A DNA stretch of 64,000 nt. Origin: Viridibacterium curvum (GTDB taxonomy: Bacteria; Pseudomonadota; Gammaproteobacteria; Burkholderiales; Rhodocyclaceae). Positions 8,334-17,789 of this stretch are shown here, one piece after another. The translations under genes were made by a program, and so were the position numbers. The stretch is taken from NCBI RefSeq assembly GCF_039544165.1, contig NZ_BAABLD010000008.1, forward strand, positions 186,001-250,000, given 5' to 3'. The notes below the pieces were generated by a model. It did not search any database, was not told the DNA's origin, and saw nothing but the letters and a program-made list of their open reading frames with translations. Numbering within the stretch: the first letter of the stretch is position 1; the number at the start of each line of letters is the position of its first letter.

Positions 8334-10325
8334 CTATTCCGGTCGATCCGCTTCGCGCTTCACCGGCGCCAGCACCGGCAACACAAGTGTGAAGCAGGTA
8401 CCAGCACCCAACTCACTGTGTACCTGGATTTCTCCACCGAGCACACCGGTCACGATGTTGTGCACGATGTTGAGCCCCAGCCCCGTGCCCTTCTTGCCCA
8501 GCTTGGTCGTGAAGAAGGGATCAAAGATCTTGCCGAGATTGGCAGCCTCAATGCCGATGCCATCATCGGTACAGGAGAAGACCACCCGCCCTGCTTCCTC
8601 GCGCGCTTCGAGCACCACCTTGCCGCTGTCCCGACCCTCGAAGGCGTGCAGCAAGGTATTGTTGAGCAGGTTGGTCACGACCTGACCAAAGGGGCCGGGG
8701 AAACTGTCCATCCAGATTTCGCCCGGGATGTTCTCCTCGATGACGTAAGGCGTCTTGCGGAATGCGGGTTGCGCCGTAAGGACGATCTCACGCACCACCT
8801 CGCGCAGGGAAAAACGGCGGCGTTGCGAACTGGTCTGATCCACTGCGACCTGCTTGAAGCTGGCGATCAGCTCGCCCGCGACGCCGAGGTTGCGCGTCAG
8901 GATGTCGGCTGCCGCCTCGGTCTCTGAGACGAAGCGCTCGAGCGCCGAACGCTTCAGGCCGGCCTCCATCTGCACGCGGAACTCACGCCCGAGATCGCGC
9001 AAAGTGCTCGACACCATCAGGCTGTTGCCGATGGGCGTATTCAACTCGTGCGACACACCGGCCACCAGCGAGCCGAGCGCTGCGAGCTTCTCGGACTGCA
9101 CCAGTTCGTTGTGTGTACGCTGCAGGCGGTCGAGCGCGCTTTCCAGCTCGTGGTTGGTGTCGGCCAGCGCACGTGTGCGCTCGATAACGCGGCGCTCCAG
9201 AGACAGGTTGAGCTCTTCGACCTTGCGCTGCGCGGCGCGCAGTGGCGAGATGTTGACCAGCGCCACAAGGATGCAAGCCTCACTGGTCTGCACAAGACGC
9301 ATGTGCAGCTGGATGTCCAGCACCTGCCCCTCACGCGTCTGCATGCGGATCTCGTGCTCATCGACAATGCCCTGCGCTTCGAGCAGATCGAACATACGCT
9401 GGCGTTCAGTCGGGTCTGCGTACAGGTTGAGCTGCTCGGCCGTGCGATTGATCATCTCGTCCGGCCGGAAACCCAGCTCTATTGCCATCGCCGCATTGAC
9501 GTCGAGGTAGACACCGTCACTACGACGCAGCAGTGCCAGCGGGATCGGCGCATCCTGGAACAAGGAGGAGAACTTCTGCTCGCTGTTGCGCAAAGCCATC
9601 TGCACGCGCTCGCGCACGCGCAAATCCTGCTCCAGCGCCACGTTCTTCTGCTCCAGCGAGACGATCAGCCCGCGCAAAGCCTTGCGCGTGGATTCCAGCT
9701 GAGTCTGCACGCGGCCGATCTCATCGTCGCGCAGGGACTGGATCGATTCGTCCAGATCGCCGGTCGCCAGACGTTGCGCATCAATGACCAGACGCTCAAG
9801 CGGAAACGAAATGCGCTGATGCAACACCACGAGAATCAGCAGCACACTGCCAGCCATCTGGACCAGCAACAGGATCCCCAGCGTGGTCAGCTGGCCGCGC
9901 AACTGCTGCATGAAACGCGCTTCGGTCACACGCAGATGCACCGTGCCGATCTGCTCGCTGCGATACGTCACCGGCACCTCAATGACGTGCTCGCCGGCAC
10001 TGCTGCGATGCTCGTCACGCTCTGCTGATACGAAGCGGCCGTGCTGCAGGTCGCGCACCTCGATGCTGACGATGGCAGGATCATCGGCGACGGCTTCCAC
10101 CAGCGTGCGGGCGCTCTCGACATCCAGTGCCCACAAGCTCTCGCGCACACCCAGCGCGACGATGCTGCCTTCGCGAGCGAGGAAGGATTTGATGTTGGCT
10201 TGCAGACTATCGAACAACACACGCGCCTGATAGGCGCCTACCAGCATCGCCGGCAGCATGACGCCGACCAGCACGGCGATGATCATCGCGCGTCGCACGG
10301 TCAGGCCACTGAGCGAAGTCGTCAC
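8334..10325 (-). CDS. Membrane-bound sensor histidine kinase with PAS domain
   Basis: 663 residues. Order: TM1 (about 12-33), extracytoplasmic sensor region (40-140), TM2 (about 147-168), HAMP, coiled coil, PAS-like domain (about 250-365), coiled coil, and a HisKA-type dimerisation domain with VSHELNTP (H426). The ATPase follows with the N box (VVTNLLNN), G1 (DDGIGI) and G2 (KGTGLGLNI). It lies 9 bases downstream of the REC-DUF3369-EAL regulator, so that protein is the likely partner. The sensor region contains RESLWALDVE, often seen in periplasmic sensors whose ligand is unknown. Confidence 0.9.
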   Translation of the reverse strand: MTTSLSGLTVRRAMIIAVLVGVMLPAMLVGAYQARVLFDSLQANIKSFLAREGSIVALGVRESLWALDVESARTLVEAVADDPAIVSIEVRDLQHGRFVSAERDEHRSSAGEHVIEVPVTYRSEQIGTVHLRVTEARFMQQLRGQLTTLGILLLVQMAGSVLLILVVLHQRISFPLERLVIDAQRLATGDLDESIQSLRDDEIGRVQTQLESTRKALRGLIVSLEQKNVALEQDLRVRERVQMALRNSEQKFSSLFQDAPIPLALLRRSDGVYLDVNAAMAIELGFRPDEMINRTAEQLNLYADPTERQRMFDLLEAQGIVDEHEIRMQTREGQVLDIQLHMRLVQTSEACILVALVNISPLRAAQRKVEELNLSLERRVIERTRALADTNHELESALDRLQRTHNELVQSEKLAALGSLVAGVSHELNTPIGNSLMVSSTLRDLGREFRVQMEAGLKRSALERFVSETEAAADILTRNLGVAGELIASFKQVAVDQTSSQRRRFSLREVVREIVLTAQPAFRKTPYVIEENIPGEIWMDSFPGPFGQVVTNLLNNTLLHAFEGRDSGKVVLEAREEAGRVVFSCTDDGIGIEAANLGKIFDPFFTTKLGKKGTGLGLNIVHNIVTGVLGGEIQVHSELGAGTCFTLVLPVLAPVKREADRPE

Positions 10326-10334
10326 GTGCAGGCC

Positions 10335-12569
10335 TCAGCTACGCGCCGCGAGCCATTCAAGAAGCTGCGGCACTTCCATCGGGCGGGCGAACAGGTAGCC
10401 CTGGGCTTCGTCGCAGCCCATCTTCACCAGCACATCAGCCTGTTCCTGCACTTCGACGCCTTCGGCAATCACAGCCAGCCCCAGCGTCTGGCCCAGTTGC
10501 ACGACCAGGGCTGGAATGTGCTTTGCCGAGGTCGTCGAGGACACTTCGTTGATGAAGCTGCGATCAATCTTGAGACGGTTGACCTTCAGCCGCTGCAGAT
10601 ACGAGAGGGAGGAGAAGCCTGTGCCGAAATCATCGAGTGCGATCTGCACGCCCAGCGCCTTGATCTGCTCGAACATGTGACCGAGGAAATCCGCTTCCAG
10701 CATGGCCACCGATTCGGTGATTTCGAGTTCAATGCAGGAAGGATTGACACCACTGTCCTCCAGCGCTGTGCGGAACGCACTCAGGAAGCGTGGATGACGC
10801 AGCTGGGTGACCGAAACATTGATCGCCATGCGAAGGCCGCCATAACCATGACGGGCCAGCTCAGCCTGCTGGAAGCACGCCATGCGCATGACCCATTCGC
10901 CAACGCTGATGATAAGCCCGGAGTGTTCGGCAATCGGAATGAAGCGATCGGGCGGAATCAACTGGCCATCGTCACCACGCCAGCGCAGCAGGGCTTCAAG
11001 CCCGCAAGTCTTGCCGGTGCGCAGGTTGATCTGCGGCTGATAGACGAGGAACAGGCGTTGTCGCTCGATCGCATGACGCAAGGACTGCAGCAGACGTACC
11101 CGCTCGCGGATATCGACCGCCATCTCGCGCGAATAGAAACTGAACTCACCCCGCGCGCCCATCTTGGCGCGACGCAGCGCCAGGCTGGCGCCCTTCAAGG
11201 CGTCCACGCCGTTGCCGTCGATGTCGGCCAGATGCGCGATGCCGATGGTCACGGTGAGCATCATGTCCTGGCCTTCGATGACGAAGGGAGCAGCGAACAG
11301 GGTCAGCAGCATGGCCGGCATCAGGCGTTCCGAAACGCCCAGCGCCGCAAACGTATCGCCGGAGATGCGCGCCAGGCGGCACTCGCTGTCCAGCGCGGAC
11401 GACAGGCGATGCGCCACAGCCCGCAGCAGCTCGTCACCAAAGGCATGGCCGAGTGCATCGTTAGCCTCGGCAAAGTGATCAATATCGATCAGGGCCAAGG
11501 TGTAGCGCGAGCAGTCGCTACCCGCCAGCTGGGCATCGAGCATGTCGATGAGGCTGGCGCGGTTGGGCAGGCCTGTCAGCGAGTCGGTAAAGGCCTGCCC
11601 GCGCAGGTTCTCCAGCATGTTGACGTTGTCCAGCCCGATCACCAGGTGGCCGCAGAAAAGCTCGAACAGGCGACGGCGGTCGTCGTCTGCGAGCACCGCT
11701 TGCTGCATGCCCACCAGCAAGCGATTGCGCTGACCCCGGAAACGCGACACGCACAGCTCGCCAGCGACGGATTCGCCCTGTGACATGGCAAGCTGCAAGG
11801 CCCGCTGCAGGTCCTTGTCTTGCAGCTCGGGCAGCCGCCGCCCAACCTCGGCGGTCAGGCCGCCCCAGGCTGCCAGCACCTGCGCGCTTTGCCCTGTATC
11901 GTCCGCCGCATAGCGCAGGCAGACGATGCCCTGTGCGGGCTGCAAACCAAGGGCGCAGGCGAGGCGAGCCAGGGCTTCATGCGCGAAAGCCTCGGCACTC
12001 ATCGTCGGCGACAGCTGGTTGATAGCCCGCACCAGCTGATCGAGCGCGCTGCGGTTGGTGTTGATGGCACGTATCTGCTGATAAGAGCGTATCGCTGCAG
12101 TGAGTGCCGTGAACAGCTTGGTGCGCGTCAGCTCGGATTTGGTCTTGTAATCATTGATGTCGTAATCGCGGATCGCCTGGATCTCAGGCGCGTACCCCGG
12201 CTGTCCGGTGCGCAACACGATGCGCATCTCGCTGAGGCGCAACTCATCACGGATCACTTTGACCAGGCGCAGGCCTGCGTCATCAGACTCCATCACGACA
12301 TCAAGCAGTGCGACGGCAATGTCGCGCTCCAGGGTCATGACATCGCGGGCTTCTGCGGTGGAGCGGGCGCTCAGCAGCTCGATAGGGCGGTCGAGTATGC
12401 GCACATCGCGCAGGGCAAAATCGGTGGCGGCATGCACGTCGGGATCGTCGTCTACGACCAGAATCCGCCAGCACAGCTGCGCAGCCGTCACCCGCTCGTG
12501 AGGCGCATCATCCTCTGCAAAATGGAGGGTGTCGTCGTCCATCCCCGAAGTCTTCCCCGATGTCGCCAT
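10335..12569 (-). CDS. Response regulator: REC-DUF3369-GGDEF(degenerate)-EAL
   Basis: 744 residues. The receiver has an acidic pocket DDD at 40-42 and phosphoacceptor D90 in ALLDVVM. A DUF3369 sensor-like domain follows (about 185-325), then a GGDEF domain whose signature reads SGDTF, so diguanylate cyclase activity is unlikely. The EAL domain keeps the catalytic set: LEALLRW, INVSV, LEITES, DDFGTGFSS, LKIDRSF and AEGVE. It should therefore be a phosphorylation-controlled c-di-GMP phosphodiesterase, perhaps with the GGDEF domain binding GTP as an allosteric site. It is encoded just upstream of the histidine kinase. Confidence 0.9.
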   Translation of the reverse strand: MATSGKTSGMDDDTLHFAEDDAPHERVTAAQLCWRILVVDDDPDVHAATDFALRDVRILDRPIELLSARSTAEARDVMTLERDIAVALLDVVMESDDAGLRLVKVIRDELRLSEMRIVLRTGQPGYAPEIQAIRDYDINDYKTKSELTRTKLFTALTAAIRSYQQIRAINTNRSALDQLVRAINQLSPTMSAEAFAHEALARLACALGLQPAQGIVCLRYAADDTGQSAQVLAAWGGLTAEVGRRLPELQDKDLQRALQLAMSQGESVAGELCVSRFRGQRNRLLVGMQQAVLADDDRRRLFELFCGHLVIGLDNVNMLENLRGQAFTDSLTGLPNRASLIDMLDAQLAGSDCSRYTLALIDIDHFAEANDALGHAFGDELLRAVAHRLSSALDSECRLARISGDTFAALGVSERLMPAMLLTLFAAPFVIEGQDMMLTVTIGIAHLADIDGNGVDALKGASLALRRAKMGARGEFSFYSREMAVDIRERVRLLQSLRHAIERQRLFLVYQPQINLRTGKTCGLEALLRWRGDDGQLIPPDRFIPIAEHSGLIISVGEWVMRMACFQQAELARHGYGGLRMAINVSVTQLRHPRFLSAFRTALEDSGVNPSCIELEITESVAMLEADFLGHMFEQIKALGVQIALDDFGTGFSSLSYLQRLKVNRLKIDRSFINEVSSTTSAKHIPALVVQLGQTLGLAVIAEGVEVQEQADVLVKMGCDEAQGYLFARPMEVPQLLEWLAARS

Positions 12570-12654
12570 GTGGGTCCATTCGAAAGTCCTGTCGCGCTAT
12601 TCAGCGACGGCTCGCCCCTGTCATCATCGCTCCGCATGATGCCATGAACATCTG

Positions 12655-13140
12655 TCAGGCAAGTGGAGAAAGGCCGCGGTATGCACCGCCAAAGTAGAGC
12701 AAGGGGTCACGCTCGCTCCGGGTAAACCACAACACTTCACTGATGAACACAACATGGTCGCCACCGGGCTGCATGTGGGTATTGCGCAGCACGAAGTTGG
12801 CACAGCATCCGTTCAACAAAGGCACATCATGCTCCCCGGGATGCCAGTCCATCCCTGCAAAGCGATCTGGTTTGCGACTCGCGAACTGCCGCGAAACCGC
12901 CTCCTGGTCAGCCGCCAGCACGTTCACCGCGTAGTGCGTGCAGGCCTCGAATACCGGACGGACCGGCAAGGACAGCGACAGGCTCCAGACAATCAACGGG
13001 GGATCCAGCGACACCGAATTGAAGGAATTGACGGTCAGCCCGACCGGCTCGCCTTCAGCATCACGCGTTGTCACCACCGTGACACCCGTAGCGAACATTC
13101 CTAGTGAACGGCGCAGGCTCTGCGTACTTGAATGACTCAT
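12655..13140 (-). CDS. Flavin reductase family protein (FMN-binding split barrel)
   Basis: 161 residues starting MSHSSTQSLRRSLGMFATGV. The motifs TGVTVVTT, GLTVNSFNSVSLDPP and YAVNVLAADQ are those of HpaC-like flavin reductases, which use NAD(P)H to supply reduced FMN/FAD to a monooxygenase. A partner monooxygenase is not in this window. I chose the ATG at 13140 because the longer frame adds 105 residues with no family match and Arg/Pro shadow composition. It appears to be a single-gene unit. Confidence 0.88.
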   Translation of the reverse strand: MSHSSTQSLRRSLGMFATGVTVVTTRDAEGEPVGLTVNSFNSVSLDPPLIVWSLSLSLPVRPVFEACTHYAVNVLAADQEAVSRQFASRKPDRFAGMDWHPGEHDVPLLNGCCANFVLRNTHMQPGGDHVVFISEVLWFTRSERDPLLYFGGAYRGLSPLA

Positions 13141-13315
13141 GCTGCCGCGCCAGACATCAGGCACAGGAGAGAGCCGCGCCGGGAGACCATGGCCGCGAGA
13201 CGGCAGGTCGTTAAGAGAAGAAACATGGTGCGTTGCCGACTGGTTGTCAAAATCGTGGCGGGCCGCAGGACGGCTTGCTGGGGAGTCGCGATTATCGCGG
13301 CAGCCCGTCGCCTTG

Positions 13316-14797
13316 TCACGACGCATATGTGGCGGGTTCCCCCTCCGTTCCTGTGCCGTGCAAGGGGAACAAGACTTCGACGCGCAGCCCGCGTCCGGCC
13401 GGATTGTCTGCCAGCGTGACAGTGGCGCCATGGATCTCGGCCACCTCACTGACAATAGCCAGCCCTAGCCCGCTGCCACCGGACCTGGCGCCCATGATGC
13501 GATAGAAACGCTGGAACACGCGCTCCCGCTCCGCCGCAGCAATACCGGGCCCGTTATCGACGACGGCCAACAGGATGCCGGCCGGCTGCCGACTCACACT
13601 CACTGTGATCTGCCCGCCAGCAGGGGTGTACTGGATGGCATTGTCGACCAGGTTGCTGACCAGCTCACCAAGCAATATGTCGTTGCCTTGCAACAAAAGC
13701 GTCTCGCTGCCGGCTTCGACGCCGATATCCAGCCCCGAGCGCAACGCCAGCGGTACGCTCGCAGCGACGATCTCGCGTACCAAAGCGATCAGATCCACTT
13801 CGGCAAAGCTGTGCACGTTCTCGGAGCTGGCATCCGCACGTGCCAGCGATAGCAGCTGGTTGATGAGGCGCGCAGCACGGTCAGCACCGCTCAGGGCGCG
13901 CTGCATCGCGGCGCGGATCTGCTCGGGATCACGCTCCTGTGCGGCGAGTTCAATCTGCATCTTGAGCCCTGCCAGCGGTGTGCGCATCTGGTGTGCCGCG
14001 TCGGCAATGAAGTGCTGCTGTGCATGCAGCAAGGTGTCGAGCCGCTCCATCATGTCGTTGAAAGCGACGATCAGGGGCCGCACCTCTTCCGGGACACTAC
14101 CGGGGGCGATTGGAGAAAGGTCGCCGGGCCGCCGCGCACGGATCAGGCCCTGCAGCTCACCCAGCGGCGCAATGCCGCGCGACAGGCCAAACCACACCAG
14201 CAAGACGGCAAGCGGGATGATGGCGAACTGAGGCAGCAACACGCCCGACACGATGCGCGAGGACAAAGAGCTGCGCTTGTTGCGCGTCTCTGCCACCTGC
14301 ACGGTCACCAGCCCGGAAACCGCCGGCCCCGGCTCAACCAACAGGCTTGCCACACGGATGCCCTCGCCCTGAATGTCGGCATCGTGGAAGTGGATTTCGC
14401 CGGCGCGCAACTCCGAGGTTTCCGGTGCAGGCACTTCCGGGTCACCCGCCAGCAAACGGCCCTGCGGCGACACGATCTGGTAGTAGACCGTGTCCTCGGT
14501 GTCAGAGCGCAGCAGACGGCTAGCCGACGCGCTGAGGTCGACACTGATACCCCCGTCAGCCGAGCTGCGGATCTGCCGCGATATGGCGCGCACCTGATCG
14601 GCCAGCGCCTGATCGTAGGGCTGATTGGCGATGTGCGTCGCCACGTCGTAGGTCAGGATGATGGAGATGGGCCACAGGAAGAGCAGCGGCGCCAGCATCC
14701 AGTCGAGGATCTCGCCAAACAGCGAGTACGACGCCCCGGGTGCCAGCGTATCGCCGCGCTTGCCCCCCAGCCTACGCAGCAGGCGGGACAACCGCAT
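13316..14797 (-). CDS. TctE/QseC-type sensor histidine kinase
   Basis: 493 residues. TM1 lies about 34-50, then an extracytoplasmic region (51-180), TM2 (about 185-205), HAMP, and HisKA with IADAAHQMRTPL (H269). The ATPase follows with the N box (ELVSNLVDNAI), DNGPGI and GSGLGLAIV. The N-terminal half resembles TctE, which controls tricarboxylate uptake in other bacteria. The ATG at 14797 (MRLSRLL) is preferred; the frame also opens with GTG at 14827. Either start overlaps the end of the regulator gene, indicating translational coupling. Confidence 0.88.
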   Translation of the reverse strand: MRLSRLLRRLGGKRGDTLAPGASYSLFGEILDWMLAPLLFLWPISIILTYDVATHIANQPYDQALADQVRAISRQIRSSADGGISVDLSASASRLLRSDTEDTVYYQIVSPQGRLLAGDPEVPAPETSELRAGEIHFHDADIQGEGIRVASLLVEPGPAVSGLVTVQVAETRNKRSSLSSRIVSGVLLPQFAIIPLAVLLVWFGLSRGIAPLGELQGLIRARRPGDLSPIAPGSVPEEVRPLIVAFNDMMERLDTLLHAQQHFIADAAHQMRTPLAGLKMQIELAAQERDPEQIRAAMQRALSGADRAARLINQLLSLARADASSENVHSFAEVDLIALVREIVAASVPLALRSGLDIGVEAGSETLLLQGNDILLGELVSNLVDNAIQYTPAGGQITVSVSRQPAGILLAVVDNGPGIAAAERERVFQRFYRIMGARSGGSGLGLAIVSEVAEIHGATVTLADNPAGRGLRVEVLFPLHGTGTEGEPATYAS

Positions 14798-15458
14798 CGG
14801 GTTTTTCCAGGCAATACCCCAAGCCACGCACGGTCGCGATCTTCAGCCCGCTGTGCTCCAGCTTCCTGCGCAGACGGTGCACATAGACCTCGATGGCGTT
14901 CAGCGAGACCTCTTCACCCCAGCCACAGAGGTGGTCGACGAGGTGATCCTTGCTCACCAGGCGACCAGCACGCAACAGCAGCACTTCCAGCACACCGGCT
15001 TCGCGTGCAGACAGATCCAGTGCATTGCCATCCACGGTCACCGAACGATCGGCCTGATCGTACTGCAAGGCGCCAAATGTGACGACGCGTGACTGCCCCG
15101 TACCGCGGCGTGTCAGGGCACGCACGCGTGCCTCCAGCTCGGGCAGGGCAAAAGGCTTGGTGAGGTAATCGTCGGCGCCAGCATCGAGGCCGCTGACGCG
15201 ATCTTGCACCGCGTCACGCGCGGTCAGAATGAGGACAGGGCAGGTGGATTTGCGAGCGCGCAGGCGCTGCAGCACTTCGAGCCCCGACATGCGCGGCAGG
15301 CCGAGATCAAGCACCAGCAAGTCATAAGTCTGCGAGGCCAGCGCCGCATCGGCCTCGCTACCCGTCGCCGCGTGATCAACTGCGTAGCCAGCACGCTTGA
15401 GTGCGCGGCTCAACGCATCGGCGATGAGTTCGTCATCTTCGGCAATCAGGATGCGCAT
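14772..15458 (-). CDS. OmpR/PhoB-family response regulator (TctD/QseB-like)
   Basis: 228 residues. Receiver with acidic cluster E7-D8-D9, phosphoacceptor D51 in VLDLGLP and Lys in LTKPF. A winged-helix Trans_reg_C domain follows with LSAREAGVLEVLL, VSLNAIEVYVHRLRRKL and TVRGLGYCL. It is a DNA-binding activator working with the kinase whose start overlaps its 3' end. The pair resembles TctDE or QmdR-type systems, but no target transporter is adjacent, so the regulon is unknown. Confidence 0.9.
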   Translation of the reverse strand: MRILIAEDDELIADALSRALKRAGYAVDHAATGSEADAALASQTYDLLVLDLGLPRMSGLEVLQRLRARKSTCPVLILTARDAVQDRVSGLDAGADDYLTKPFALPELEARVRALTRRGTGQSRVVTFGALQYDQADRSVTVDGNALDLSAREAGVLEVLLLRAGRLVSKDHLVDHLCGWGEEVSLNAIEVYVHRLRRKLEHSGLKIATVRGLGYCLEKPDAVVPPAA

Positions 15459-15544
15459 GCAGTCCGTTATCCGTCAGAGAGTCTGAAGCGGCGGCCAGTG
15501 TAGCACGCAGCCCGCAAGCAGCCGGCTGAGGGAAACCCTGCCCC

Positions 15545-16942
15545 TCATGCCTGAGGCACGCGTGCAATGACCACGGTACAAGGCGCCTGCAGCGCGATGC
15601 GGACCGCCACGGGCTGCAGCAAACGGCTATCGGCAAGGCTTGCTGGCGGCGCACCAAGCAGCAGGGTGTCGACATGATTGCTGCGCACGTAATCGAGCAC
15701 CGCTTCGGCCGGGTCGGCTCCCTCGACAACGTGGCAGGTCACGCGTGCCGCTTCCACATCGACCTCGGCCGCCCAATTGCGCAACGCGACCAGCACGCGC
15801 AGATGTTCGCGCGGTGCGCTATGGCTGTCCTCTGCCGTGCCCATCGCGGGTGGCGGACGCACAACAGTGATGAAGGCCAGGCGCGCCTCGGGCCGTCCGC
15901 GCGCCAGGCGCTCCGCTTCACGACGCAACGCAGCATGCGCCTGCGCGTTGGTGTGATTTACCGCCACAGACACCAGCACAATCGGGACCTGCCCGGCCCC
16001 CGAGGACACAGGCGCGCCCTGCATGTGCGCGGGCTCCAGCCCCACGCCGACGAACCAGCGACGCAAGCGTTGCAACACGCCATCCTGCCCGCTGCGATGC
16101 GCGCGCTCGCCAAGCTGCATGCTTTCCGGGTGCTGCAGATCAGCCGCCAGATCGTGTCCGGTTGCGTAACGCTTGGCCGGCTCAATCTCGAGGCAACGCA
16201 GAATGACTTCCTGCAGCGCAGGCGGCAAATCGGGACGATGCGCACGGGGCGGCAAAGGCTGCACATGCAGGCGACGGCGCATGCCGGAGAGCCCGCTCGG
16301 CGCACCATAGGGCAGCTTGCCGGTTGCCAGCTCGTAAAGCATCACGCCCAGGGCGAAGAGGTCGCTGCGCGATTCGTTGCGCACGCCCAGCACCTGCTCC
16401 GGGGAGATGTAGGGCGCTGACCCCACTGGGCGGCGGATCTCTTCGGCCAGCAGGTCGGGCAAGCGACGGTGATGCGCCAGACCAAGGTCGATCAAAGATG
16501 CACGTCCATCGGGACGCAGGATGATGTTGGAAGGCTTGATGTCGAGATGGATGATGTCTCGTCGGTGCAGACTGTCCAGCGCCTCGGCCACTGCGATGCC
16601 GATACGCCGCAGTGCGTCGAACGGCAGCGGTGCCTGATCGACGAGATCGGCGATCACTGTCCCCTCGATGCGTTCCATCACCAGATAGGGCGTTGCCGCC
16701 AGATCCCCCTGGCCGAACAGGCGAGGTAACGGGTCACCGTCCCCGGTCGCCAGCACCATCTGTTCAACCTCGAAGCCAACGATGGTGGCCCCCGTATCGC
16801 CCTGACCAAAGCGCGGAACCTTCATGACGGCAGGCGCAGGCAGATCATCCCGGGCAACGTCGTAAATGACTGCCATGCCCCCAGCATGGCGGCGTGAGAG
16901 TATGCGGTAACCGTCCAGCTCGTCGCCTGCCGCCAATGCCAT
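15545..16942 (-). CDS. Serine/threonine protein kinase fused to a universal-stress-protein-like domain
   Basis: 465 residues. The kinase domain (about 10-270) has VMK (K41), HLDIKPSN (D134) and DLG in place of DFG (D152), followed by SAPYISPEQ. From about 315 a USP/UspA-like alpha-beta domain begins (VPIVLVSVAVNHTN) and ends with VDTLLLGAPPASL and APCTVVIARV. The usual G-2x-G-9x-G ATP-binding pattern of the USP fold is not present. Its ATG overlaps the phosphatase stop (TGATG at 16940-16944), so translation is coupled. No membrane segment. The USP domain is probably a sensor or docking module; inferred. Confidence 0.88.
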   Translation of the reverse strand: MALAAGDELDGYRILSRRHAGGMAVIYDVARDDLPAPAVMKVPRFGQGDTGATIVGFEVEQMVLATGDGDPLPRLFGQGDLAATPYLVMERIEGTVIADLVDQAPLPFDALRRIGIAVAEALDSLHRRDIIHLDIKPSNIILRPDGRASLIDLGLAHHRRLPDLLAEEIRRPVGSAPYISPEQVLGVRNESRSDLFALGVMLYELATGKLPYGAPSGLSGMRRRLHVQPLPPRAHRPDLPPALQEVILRCLEIEPAKRYATGHDLAADLQHPESMQLGERAHRSGQDGVLQRLRRWFVGVGLEPAHMQGAPVSSGAGQVPIVLVSVAVNHTNAQAHAALRREAERLARGRPEARLAFITVVRPPPAMGTAEDSHSAPREHLRVLVALRNWAAEVDVEAARVTCHVVEGADPAEAVLDYVRSNHVDTLLLGAPPASLADSRLLQPVAVRIALQAPCTVVIARVPQA

Positions 16943-17685
16943 CAGGCACGCCCCTCCAGGTGCAGCGCGAAGCGCTCGGCCAGACCCGCCGCGCGGATCT
17001 TCGCCGCCGGCACGGTCGCATCGTAGGGCACACGGAAGAAGCGCAGGCGCTGCTGATCACTGTCGAACAGCGCATAGCGCGCACCGGGTCGGAGATCGCG
17101 TGGCTGCCCGCAGGAGCCGACGATGCTAAGCCATTGCCTGTGTGCGGGCACCGGAATGGCGACGCCTTCGCTGGGCAAAAAGGGCAGAAGACGTCCATCG
17201 CGCCCCGCATAGAACAGGGTCGGGTCATGCACGTGGCCACTGAACACCCATGGCGTGCCCGCCTCCTCCAGGCTGCGCATCGCCGCGAGACCATCGAAGA
17301 CATAGGTCCATCTCCCGGGCTCCGCCGCGCTGGCATGCACACAGGTAATGTCGTCCTGGCGCAGAATCAGCGGCAAGTCGCGCAGGAAGGATAGTTGCTC
17401 GGCACTCAGCTGCCCACGCGTCCACAACACCGCGGCCTGCGCCTCGTCGTTCATGGCGTCACGCTCGCGAGCACACACTGCGCTGTCGTGGTTGCCCATC
17501 ACGGCCAGATCACCGTCCTGCAGACAGGCCGCCACGCGGTCCACAACCGCCGCAGGATCCGCGCCATAGCCCACGAGGTCACCGAGAAACACGCGCCGCT
17601 CGACACCGTGCATCGCAGCGTGATGCAGCACGGCTTCGAGTGCTTCGATGTTGCTGTGCAGGTCGGCAATGAATGCGTACTTCAT
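16942..17685 (-). CDS. Metallophosphoesterase, PPP/YfcE-like phosphatase
   Basis: 247 residues with every calcineurin-type metal motif: DLHSN (D8, H10, N12), GDLVGYG (D36), GNHD (N65, H66), a mid-domain His (VHAS) and GHVH near 180. Proteins of this subgroup hydrolyse phosphoproteins or small phosphoesters. The following kinase-USP gene begins within its stop codon. A kinase and a phosphatase of the PPP type made from one coupled message suggest they act on shared targets; this is inference. The gene stands alone upstream, about 100 bases from the transporter end. Confidence 0.85.
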   Translation of the reverse strand: MKYAFIADLHSNIEALEAVLHHAAMHGVERRVFLGDLVGYGADPAAVVDRVAACLQDGDLAVMGNHDSAVCARERDAMNDEAQAAVLWTRGQLSAEQLSFLRDLPLILRQDDITCVHASAAEPGRWTYVFDGLAAMRSLEEAGTPWVFSGHVHDPTLFYAGRDGRLLPFLPSEGVAIPVPAHRQWLSIVGSCGQPRDLRPGARYALFDSDQQRLRFFRVPYDATVPAAKIRAAGLAERFALHLEGRA

Positions 17686-17735
17686 GAGGCGTATTTCATG
17701 ACATGCCCCGAGGGGCCACGGAGAGGGTGTCGCAG

Positions 17736-17765
17736 AGAAAAATGGCCCGCGCGTGGCGGGCCATT
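17736..17765 (-). terminator. Intrinsic terminator of the MHS transporter gene
   Basis: A ten-base perfect inverted repeat, AATGGCCCGC (17741-17750) with its partner at 17756-17765, encloses a 5-base loop. Read on the minus strand it is followed by TTTTTC. It sits 25 bases after the transporter stop and separates it from the phosphoesterase gene. Confidence 0.85.
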
Positions 17766-17789
17766 CGTGTTTCTACCGCACCGGGTGCA

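Noticed and set aside
13141..13455. 105-residue N-terminal extension of the flavin reductase
   Set aside because: The extension is Arg/Pro-rich with no family match; the family start is MSHSSTQS at 13140.
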